A stretch of DNA of 5,929 nt from an uncultured Butyricicoccus sp. Its GTDB lineage: Bacteria; Bacillota; Clostridia; Oscillospirales; Butyricicoccaceae. A program made the translations under genes and the position numbers. The DNA is taken from assembly GCA_900547195.1 (NCBI GenBank), contig URFQ01000112.1, positions 1-5,929 of the forward strand, in the 5' to 3' direction. Positions 1 through 4,342 of this stretch are shown here, piece by piece (position 1 is the first letter of the stretch; each line of letters begins with the position of its first letter). Below the pieces are notes generated by a model. The model did no database searches. It was not told the origin of the DNA and saw only the letters and a program-made list of their open reading frames with translations.

Positions 1-629
1 CCGGCGTGGCCGTCCCCAGCATTTTGCAGCAGAGCTTTATTTCGGTGGGCAATCTGGTTGTACAGCGGCTCATCAACGGCTATGGCTGGGCGGTCATCGG
101 CGGATTTTCGGCGGCGATGAAGCTGAACACCTTTTTCCTCGTGGCGCTGACCGCGCTGGGCAGCGCAGTGTCCAGTTTTTCCGCGCAGAACATTGGCGCT
201 GGAAAAACCGGCCGCGTGATACAGGGCCTTAAAGCATCGCTTGGCATGGCGCTTGCCGTCGTTGTCCCGTTTACGCTGCTTTACACGGTGTTCGCAGGCT
301 TAATGATGGGGTTGTTTGTCGATGCCAAGGAGACCGAAATCATTGCAGCGGGCGTACAGTTTTTGCGGGTTGTCTCGCCGTTTTATATCGTCATCGCAGG
401 GAAACTGTGCGCGGATGGCGTGTTGCGCGGCGCCGGCGCGATGGGTCCGTTCATGGTGGCAACCTTCTCTGACCTGATTCTGCGCGTCGTGCTCAGTTAT
501 GTGTTCGCAGGCTGGTGGGATGTGCTCGGGATCTGGCTGAGCTGGCCGGTCGGCTGGATCATCGGTACCGCCGCATCTGCCGCATTTGTTTTGTCGGGCG
601 TGTGGAAACGGCACAGGCAAATCGATTGA
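1..629 (+). CDS. MATE-family efflux transporter, C-terminal part (5' end outside window)
   Basis: This is the C-terminal half of a multi-helix inner-membrane antiporter of the MATE family, which exports drugs or organic cations in exchange for Na+ or H+. The reading frame (codons from base 3) is open to the left edge, so the GTG at 6 is an internal valine and not a start. About 209 residues are visible, against roughly 450 for the family. The first visible residues, GVAVPSILQQSFISVGN followed by a QxLINGYG-like segment, match the family's pattern at the start of the second six-helix bundle. Hydrophobic stretches then recur along the chain, the last at about residues 170-197, before a short basic tail (KRHRQID). 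The segment SSFSAQNIGAGK is a typical MATE loop. The family call is from recognised patterns; the substrate cannot be told. No intact neighbour shares its operon downstream, because several hairpins follow the stop. Confidence 0.88.
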   Translation, partial: GVAVPSILQQSFISVGNLVVQRLINGYGWAVIGGFSAAMKLNTFFLVALTALGSAVSSFSAQNIGAGKTGRVIQGLKASLGMALAVVVPFTLLYTVFAGLMMGLFVDAKETEIIAAGVQFLRVVSPFYIVIAGKLCADGVLRGAGAMGPFMVATFSDLILRVVLSYVFAGWWDVLGIWLSWPVGWIIGTAASAAFVLSGVWKRHRQID

Positions 630-637
630 ACTTTTAA

Positions 638-662
638 AACCGAAGCGAAGTTTACTTCGGTT
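638..662. repeat. Inverted repeat just after the MATE stop codon
   Basis: AACCGAAG (638-645) is complementary to CTTCGGTT (655-662) across a 9-base loop. The pentamer CGAAG occurs twice in tandem (641-645 and 646-650), so a second fold, 646-650 with 655-659 and a TTTA loop, is also possible. On the plus strand no T-run follows, so it is a poor terminator for the MATE gene. On the minus strand it is followed by TTTTAAAA. It may be a 3'-end stabilising hairpin. Confidence 0.45.
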
Positions 663-666
663 AGGC

Positions 667-692
667 TGTCGAAAACCTACAGTTTTTCGGCA
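667..692. repeat. Second inverted repeat in the MATE downstream region
   Basis: TGTCGAAAA (667-675) pairs with TTTTCGGCA (684-692), giving nine pairs including one G-T wobble, with an 8-base loop (CCTACAGT). It lies four bases after the preceding hairpin, so the two form a tandem pair of stems downstream of the MATE gene. No clear T-run follows on either strand. It could be part of a dispersed intergenic repeat or a mRNA 3'-end structure; the sequence alone does not decide. Confidence 0.4.
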
Positions 693-763
693 AGTGGGCC
701 CGCCTCCAGAACCGGCTCTGCACGAGGGGTTAAAAAGGCTCACACTGTGTCGAATCTTTGAAA

Positions 764-786
764 ATGGCCTGCCAAAAGCAGGCCGT
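764..786 (+). terminator. Possible terminator hairpin downstream of the MATE gene
   Basis: GGCCTGC (766-772) and GCAGGCC (778-784) form a perfect 7-bp GC-rich stem around a CAAAA loop. An A-T and a T-G pair extend it to 764-786. The plus strand continues ATTAATTT, a weak U tract, while the minus strand continues with ATTTTC. It could end transcription in either direction, but the lack of a good U-run keeps confidence modest. Confidence 0.4.
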
Positions 787-828
787 ATTAATTTGGTATG
801 AACGAACCTTTTTAAGGCTCTTTTTGTG

Positions 829-858
829 AAAAAGTCACGAACATGTCGTGGCTTTTTT
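829..858 (+). terminator. Rho-independent terminator upstream of the DUF2089-like operon
   Basis: AAAAAGTCACGA (829-840) pairs with TCGTGGCTTTTT (846-857) over 12 positions with one G-T wobble, around the loop ACATG. The stem ends in a run of six T. The A-run on the 5' side means it could also work on the minus strand. It probably ends read-through from the MATE side and insulates the next operon. An overlapping weak alternative stem, CTTTTT (820-825) with AAAAAG (829-834), would compete with it. Confidence 0.7.
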
Positions 859-875
859 AATGTTAAACGCGCGCT

Positions 876-907
876 GCGGCGCGAAGAACTTCTTCGATGC
901 GCTCCGC
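876..907. repeat. GC-rich imperfect palindrome next to an AT-rich promoter
   Basis: The core CGAAGA (882-887) / TCTTCG (891-896) forms a perfect 6-bp stem with a 3-base loop. The outer arms GCGG (876-879) and CCGC (904-907) add four pairs across an asymmetric internal loop. The plus strand continues TCTATTTTATTAAATTTTATTT, so it could act as a second terminator. It marks a sharp change from GC-rich to AT-rich DNA. Confidence 0.45.
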
Positions 908-934
908 TCTATTTTATTAAATTTTATTTATGTA

Positions 935-963
935 TTGACTTTTATAAAATTAAAGTTTATATT
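935..963 (+). promoter_or_regulatory. Sigma-A type promoter for the DUF2089-like operon
   Basis: A -35 box TTGACT (935-940; 5 of 6 to TTGACA) is separated by exactly 17 bases from a -10 box TATATT (958-963; 5 of 6 to TATAAT), inside an AT-rich tract. The predicted transcription start near 969-970 gives a leader of about 18 bases to the ATG at 988, which carries its own Shine-Dalgarno site. An imperfect palindrome (933-961) covers both boxes, so a regulator bound there would block polymerase. Confidence 0.75.
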
Positions 964-972
964 TATTTTATG

Positions 973-978
973 AAAGGG
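973..978 (+). promoter_or_regulatory. Ribosome binding site choosing the start at 988
   Basis: AAAGGG lies nine bases before the ATG at 988. The in-frame ATG at 970 has only T/A-rich DNA upstream and would fall at the predicted transcription start. The start at 988 (METLPTW) is therefore preferred. Confidence 0.6.
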
Positions 979-987
979 CGTGAGAAG

Positions 988-1284
988 ATGGAAACCCTCC
1001 CAACCTGGCTGGTCGACCTTCAAGAAGAAGATATCTCATTTATCAAGAAGTTCATCCTGTCCTCCGGTTCGCTCAAAGAAGTTGCGTCGCTGTATGGTGT
1101 CAGCTATCCCACCGTGCGGCTGCGGCTTGACCGGCTGATTCAGAAAATCAAACTAAGCGAGACCGCTGAGGCTGACCCATATGTATCTTTTGTCAAACGT
1201 CTCGCGGTGGACGACAAGCTGGATTTTGACACGGCAAAACTGCTGATCCATGCTTACCGGAAAACAAAGGAGGATTCTTTATGA
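988..1284 (+). CDS. DUF2089-like helix-turn-helix protein, probable transcriptional regulator
   Basis: A 98-residue soluble protein that probably binds DNA. Residues 28-55 form a helix-turn-helix, with SLKEVASLYGVSYPTVRLRL and a following basic recognition region. The GVSYPTVRxRLDxLI pattern, preceded by a segment like LQEEDISFIKKFIL (11-24), is typical of the DUF2089 family. Many family members carry an N-terminal zinc ribbon, but no cysteine is present here, so this is the short form with only the HTH. The C-terminal part (63-98) is charged and helical in character and may dimerise or contact a partner. The gene overlaps the next by 4 bp (ATGA) and shares its promoter, so the two products likely work together. 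The promoter palindrome suggests autoregulation, which is inference. The frame extends upstream to a GTG at 826, but that would run through a terminator and the promoter, so I reject it. Confidence 0.85.
   Translation: METLPTWLVDLQEEDISFIKKFILSSGSLKEVASLYGVSYPTVRLRLDRLIQKIKLSETAEADPYVSFVKRLAVDDKLDFDTAKLLIHAYRKTKEDSL
1266..1274 (+). promoter_or_regulatory. Shine-Dalgarno site inside the upstream gene (translational coupling)
   Basis: AAAGGAGGA is close to a perfect match to the anti-SD sequence. It ends six bases before the ATG at 1281 and lies within the last codons of the DUF2089-like gene. With the ATGA overlap it ties translation of the membrane protein to that of the regulator, though such a strong site could also support independent initiation. 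Confidence 0.7.
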
Positions 1285-1607
1285 AATTGGCGACTATTCC
1301 TATTATCGCCACACTGGTTCTCGTGTTTGGCTTTTTAGCAATCGGCATTCTGCTGCAAATTTTCCTATCCCGACGGCAGAGCCGTTGGCCAGGGCTGGTG
1401 CTGCCGGTTTTATCGTTCCTGTACTCCCTGCTGTTCCTGTGCGGCATGGTCGCATATGATAGCACGCTTGCCACAATTCTGCACGCTTTCTCCGTCATGG
1501 TTATTACAAATATTCCTACCATCATTCTGCTTGCCATTTACCGGGCGGCACGCGAAAAGCTCCACAGAAAGAGCGAACTCGACAAAATGCACATCGATGA
1601 CCTGTAA
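1281..1607 (+). CDS. Small three-helix membrane protein, partner of the DUF2089-like gene
   Basis: A 108-residue integral membrane protein that I cannot name. Hydrophobic segments lie at about residues 4-29, 38-58 and 63-88, separated by a basic loop (SRRQSRW, 30-36), which by the positive-inside rule should face the cytoplasm. A charged C-terminal tail (89-108) ends in ELDKMHIDDL and would then lie outside or near the membrane, depending on whether the third hydrophobic stretch truly spans. No enzyme motif or cysteine pair is visible. The gene is co-transcribed with the DUF2089-like regulator, overlaps it by 4 bp and has its own strong Shine-Dalgarno site. A plausible role is to sense the envelope or sequester the regulator, but that is inference from context. 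A strong terminator begins two bases after the stop. Confidence 0.82.
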   Translation: MKLATIPIIATLVLVFGFLAIGILLQIFLSRRQSRWPGLVLPVLSFLYSLLFLCGMVAYDSTLATILHAFSVMVITNIPTIILLAIYRAAREKLHRKSELDKMHIDDL

Positions 1608-1608
1608 T

Positions 1609-1655
1609 GGAAAAGCGCGCACGTTGGTTTCCCGGTGCGCGCTTTTCCTTTATTT
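1609..1655. terminator. Shared bidirectional terminator between convergent genes
   Basis: GGAAAAGCGCGCAC (1609-1622) and GTGCGCGCTTTTCC (1635-1648) form a perfect 14-bp stem around a 12-base loop. The plus strand continues TTTATTTT, giving a good U-rich tail. On the minus strand the stem begins right after the lipoprotein stop codon and ends in its own TTTTCC arm, so it probably serves both genes. It occupies almost all of the 42-bp gap. Confidence 0.88.
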
Positions 1656-2210
1656 TCCTTCGTACACTGACGCTACATAATCCAGCGAGGTGGCGCTGAT
1701 CATCAGAAAACCATCCTCGACAAAATAAACCCAGTTGGCTTCTGTGCCCTTGGCCTGTTTGTCAATCCCGTCCTCGGTATCCGGCAGTGAAAGGTTTTCA
1801 TACAGCTTCTCGCGTTCCCGCTTTTCAAACCCGCTTGTAAACAGATCCAGCATCACATCAAGCGACTGCTTTTCCTGCTCGGTTTTGAGTTCAGTCTTTT
1901 CGACCATCAGCACTGCCTGATATACCTCGTCATTTTCCGCAAGGCTATATATCTCGAACACCATACCGGGCGCGAAATAGCTGCGGCGCAAGGCTTTCGG
2001 CGCGCCATCCTCCGCCGCAATTTTTTCAGCCTCCGGATCCTTGGCAAACATATCCCCATACCCCTTGGTCTCCAAGTCCTGACGTAGCGCATCGATCAGC
2101 TTATCGCTTGTCGCGCCAAATGTGCCAACCTCATCCTTTTTCCCGCCGCAAGCGGTCAGCGTGAGCGCCATACATACCGCAAGCAGCACGGTCAAAATCC
2201 GTTTTTTCAT
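1650..2210 (-). CDS. Lipoprotein of unknown function
   Basis: A 186-residue secreted, membrane-anchored protein. It starts with a classic lipoprotein signal peptide: basic MKKR, a hydrophobic core (5-17), then the lipobox LTAC with the lipidated cysteine at residue 21, followed by GGKKDE. The mature part is hydrophilic and rich in Glu and Lys, with alternating charged helical stretches (about 110-145, for example KREREKLYENL) and a C-terminal segment (about 160-183) that looks like beta strands (WVYFVEDGFLMIS). I do not recognise a named domain. The start is fixed by GGAGG (2218-2222 on the plus strand as CCTCC) seven bases upstream of the ATG. It has its own promoter at 2258-2286 and ends at the shared terminator, so it is probably monocistronic, though read-through from the transporter operon upstream is possible. 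Membrane anchoring is well supported; any binding role is a guess. Confidence 0.87.
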   Translation of the reverse strand: MKKRILTVLLAVCMALTLTACGGKKDEVGTFGATSDKLIDALRQDLETKGYGDMFAKDPEAEKIAAEDGAPKALRRSYFAPGMVFEIYSLAENDEVYQAVLMVEKTELKTEQEKQSLDVMLDLFTSGFEKREREKLYENLSLPDTEDGIDKQAKGTEANWVYFVEDGFLMISATSLDYVASVYEGK

Positions 2211-2232
2211 TGCATATCCTCCAAAATCATCT

Positions 2233-2247
2233 GCGGCTTTTGGCCGC
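2233..2247 (-). repeat. Short GC hairpin in the lipoprotein 5' leader
   Basis: GCGGC and GCCGC form a 5-bp stem around a 5-base loop, between the predicted transcription start (about 2251) and the Shine-Dalgarno site (2218-2222). It would sit near the 5' end of the mRNA. It may stabilise the transcript; no riboswitch-like architecture is visible. Confidence 0.4.
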
Positions 2248-2290
2248 TGTCTTTACTAGGATATCCTGTTTTCGAGAATTTGTAAAGACA
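2248..2290. promoter_or_regulatory. Inverted repeat flanking the lipoprotein promoter, operator candidate
   Basis: TGTCTTTAC (2248-2256) is perfectly complementary to GTAAAGACA (2282-2290), with 25 bases between them. The arm centres are 34 bp apart, a little over three helical turns. One arm overlaps the -35 box and the other the predicted start. Two dimers, or one large regulator, binding here could repress the lipoprotein gene. The arms could alternatively be a weak mRNA or terminator structure. Confidence 0.45.
2258..2286 (-). promoter_or_regulatory. Promoter for the lipoprotein gene
   Basis: Read on the minus strand, TTTACA (2286-2281) is followed after 17 bases by TATCCT (2263-2258), with a predicted start near 2251 and a leader of about 40 bases. 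The -10 is only 4 of 6 to consensus. It overlaps the 10-bp perfect palindrome AGGATATCCT (2258-2267). The flanking inverted repeat at 2248-2290 covers the -35 box and the start site. Confidence 0.5.
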
Positions 2291-2293
2291 AAA

Positions 2294-2340
2294 CCGGGCT
2301 CTAAAAAATAGTCCGCGCTGTTTTTTATCGCTCTTCCCGG
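2294..2340 (-). terminator. Weak candidate terminator of the ABC transporter operon
   Basis: On the minus strand CCGGG (2340-2336) can pair with CCCGG (2298-2294), followed by TTTTGTC. Inside it, A6 (2326-2321) can pair with T6 (2308-2303) across a 12-base stretch. It starts within the last codons of the second permease gene. The long loop and AT-only inner stem make it weak, so some transcripts may run on into the lipoprotein gene. Confidence 0.3.
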
Positions 2341-3275
2341 AAGTAATTTACTCCCAAACTACCGGGCAGGTTCAGATCCTTCTTCTTCCGGATAGAGCTA
2401 ATGACCAGGATGAGTGCGGTCATTGCAAACGGCAGCATATCATAAAACGCGGTTGGGACCGGCACCACCGAGCGCGGCACATAATATTTGAGCACGCGCA
2501 GGGCGCCGAACACAAAGGAACCCCAAATTGCGTGTACCGGCTTCCATTTTGCAAAAATAACCAGTGCCACTGCAATCCAGCCCAAGCCGCCGACGTTATT
2601 GGAAATCCACACGCCGCTGTTAATAATCATCGCGCAGTACGCGCCGCCAACGCCGCAGATGCCGCCGCCCAGGACGATCATTGTGTATTTCCAACGGGTC
2701 ACATTCACGCCCGCCGCGTCCGCGGAAGCCGGATTGTGGCCGATGGCTTGCACGTTGAGCCCTGCTTTCGTCTTACGGAAAAACAGCCCGGCCGCTACCG
2801 CGACAAGAATGCCGATATACACAAACGGGCTGTACGAAAACAGCAGCTCCCCTGCAACCGGCAGGCCGCTCAGTCCGGGAATGTCTACGCTGCGCATCGC
2901 CTCCGTAATGCCTTCCGGCAGCTTCAGCGTGCCGTTTTCGGTTTGCCCAAGCATGTAAATGCCGATAAAGTTGGCAAGGCCGATTCCAAAAATGGTCAGC
3001 GTCAGGCCGGATACGTTTTGATCCGCCATGAAGGTCACGGTCAGCACCGCATAAATCAGCGCGCCCGCCATGCCCGCAAGAAAGGCCGCCAACACGGCAA
3101 TCAGAAACGAATCCGTCATCATGCCGGCCATGAAGCCCGCGCACGCGCCAATGGACATCATACCCTCGACGCCAAGGTTCAGATGGCCCACCTTTTCCGA
3201 ACAGATTTCCCCCACGGTACCGAACAGCAGCGGCGTGCTCGCGCCAATGGCGGCCACGATAAATTTGAGCAGCAT
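2325..3275 (-). CDS. Nucleoside-type ABC transporter permease 2 (YufQ/NupQ-like)
   Basis: A 316-residue multi-spanning membrane protein of the branched-chain/simple-sugar permease superfamily (BPD_transp_2), in the branch that works with BmpA-type lipoproteins to import nucleosides. The early segment around residues 15-40, TPLLFGTVGEIxxEKxGxLNLGVEGMM, is the hallmark of the YufQ/NupQ/RnsD-like permease. Several further hydrophobic segments follow, and a short charged tail ends in NYFREER. The length is normal for the family. It pairs with the preceding permease to form the channel heterodimer. Its ATG shares one base with the stop of permease 1 (TGATG), and GGGAGG (3285-3290) lies nine bases upstream, so translation is probably coupled. 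It is the last gene of the transporter operon. Exact substrate is unknown; guanosine or other nucleosides are likely by family. Confidence 0.92.
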   Translation of the reverse strand: MLLKFIVAAIGASTPLLFGTVGEICSEKVGHLNLGVEGMMSIGACAGFMAGMMTDSFLIAVLAAFLAGMAGALIYAVLTVTFMADQNVSGLTLTIFGIGLANFIGIYMLGQTENGTLKLPEGITEAMRSVDIPGLSGLPVAGELLFSYSPFVYIGILVAVAAGLFFRKTKAGLNVQAIGHNPASADAAGVNVTRWKYTMIVLGGGICGVGGAYCAMIINSGVWISNNVGGLGWIAVALVIFAKWKPVHAIWGSFVFGALRVLKYYVPRSVVPVPTAFYDMLPFAMTALILVISSIRKKKDLNLPGSLGVNYFREER

Positions 3276-4342
3276 CAGCCCTTGCCTCCCTTCTCTGCAT
3301 GGTCCCGCACAAAGCGGTACCGGATGAAGAACTCACAGCCGAGCACGAAAAACAGGATAATGCCCTGCAACACGTCCGCGCAGTCGGTGGACAGCCCAAA
3401 CTGGGACTGCACAACCGACGCGCCCTTTTCCAGCACAGCGAACAGGAATGCGACCACTGCGCTGGCCAATGGGTTGAGCTGTGCAAGCCATGCGACGATG
3501 ATCGCCGTGAAGCCAACGCCGCCCGCGACGCCGGTGGTCAGGGTTTTATCCGAGCCGGTTACCTGGATCATACCCGCGATGCCCGCCACTGCGCCCGACA
3601 GGAACATGGTGCGCAGCACAATATGATCGACGCGCATGCCCGCATAGGCCGCAGTCGCCTTGGACTGCCCCACGACGGAAATCTCGTAGCCATGCTTGGT
3701 GAAACGCAGGTACACATACAGCATGGCCGTCAGGATGACGGCGATGACCCAGCCCATCTGTACGCCGAGCACTTTAGGCAGCGTCGCCGCCTGCGAAAAG
3801 CTTGGGATTTTCGGGAAGCCGTTTGCCGCCGGGTCGCGCCACGGCCCTTCCTGGAGCCAGCTCACGAAATACAGCGCAATATAGTTGAGCATGAGCGTAA
3901 ACAGGGTCTCGTTGGTGCCGAAGCGGGTCTTAAAGAACGCCGGGATCAGCGCCCACAGGCCGCCGCCCACAATGCCCGCGAGCAGCATCACGACAAAGAG
4001 CACCGGGAACGGCCAGTGATCGTGATAGAGCGCAAAATAGGTGGCAAAGACCGCGCCCATAATCAGCTGCCCCTCGCCGCCGATGTTCCAGAATTTCATT
4101 TTGAACGCGAGCATCACGCCGAGCGCGGCGATTAGCATGGGTATCATAAACTTAACGGTGGACTGTACCGCCATCTTTGAGCGGAACGCGCCCGATAGAA
4201 TGGTTCCGTACACGGCGAACGGATTATAACCGAGCAGCAGGATGAACAGGCCGCCCGCCGCCAAAGCGAGTACAAATGCCCCCAGACGGATGGCCGCCAT
4301 CTGCCGCGCAGTTTTTTCTTGGGTCTTGACAACGCGGATCAT
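3275..4342 (-). CDS. Nucleoside-type ABC transporter permease 1 (YufP/NupP-like)
   Basis: A 355-residue membrane permease of the same superfamily. The segment AFKMKFWNIGGEGQLIMGA (about residues 79-97) contains FWNIGGEGQ, the diagnostic motif of the YufP/NupP/RnsC-type subunit. A basic cytoplasmic N-terminus (KTQEKTARQ) precedes the first helix (about 20-38). The large loop after LQEGPW (about 160-185) is also typical. Length is usual. With the second permease it forms the pore that moves nucleosides, energised by the double-NBD ATPase. The start ATG overlaps the ATPase stop by 4 bp (ATGA), and a perfect AAAGGAGG (4350-4357) sits seven bases upstream inside the ATPase gene, so expression is coupled and efficient. 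Confidence 0.93.
   Translation of the reverse strand: MIRVVKTQEKTARQMAAIRLGAFVLALAAGGLFILLLGYNPFAVYGTILSGAFRSKMAVQSTVKFMIPMLIAALGVMLAFKMKFWNIGGEGQLIMGAVFATYFALYHDHWPFPVLFVVMLLAGIVGGGLWALIPAFFKTRFGTNETLFTLMLNYIALYFVSWLQEGPWRDPAANGFPKIPSFSQAATLPKVLGVQMGWVIAVILTAMLYVYLRFTKHGYEISVVGQSKATAAYAGMRVDHIVLRTMFLSGAVAGIAGMIQVTGSDKTLTTGVAGGVGFTAIIVAWLAQLNPLASAVVAFLFAVLEKGASVVQSQFGLSTDCADVLQGIILFFVLGCEFFIRYRFVRDHAEKGGKG

Noticed and set aside
6..8. GTG as the start of the MATE gene
   Set aside because: The frame is open to the left edge and the residues before and after fit the middle of a MATE protein, so the gene is cut by the window.
586..801. Short open frame after the MATE gene
   Set aside because: It overlaps the end of the MATE gene and runs through three hairpins, with no ribosome binding site or sensible protein features.
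826..987. N-terminal extension of the DUF2089-like protein from GTG 826
   Set aside because: It would translate a terminator stem, a GC palindrome and the promoter. The extra residues look random, and a good ribosome binding site supports ATG 988.
2532..3626. Long plus-strand open frame opposite the permease genes
   Set aside because: It is an antisense shadow: composition is Arg/His/Ala-rich without any domain, and the minus-strand frame carries clear family motifs.
3299..4135. Long plus-strand open frame opposite permease 1
   Set aside because: Shadow frame in GC-rich DNA; rich in His, Arg and Gln, with no plausible start site or domain.
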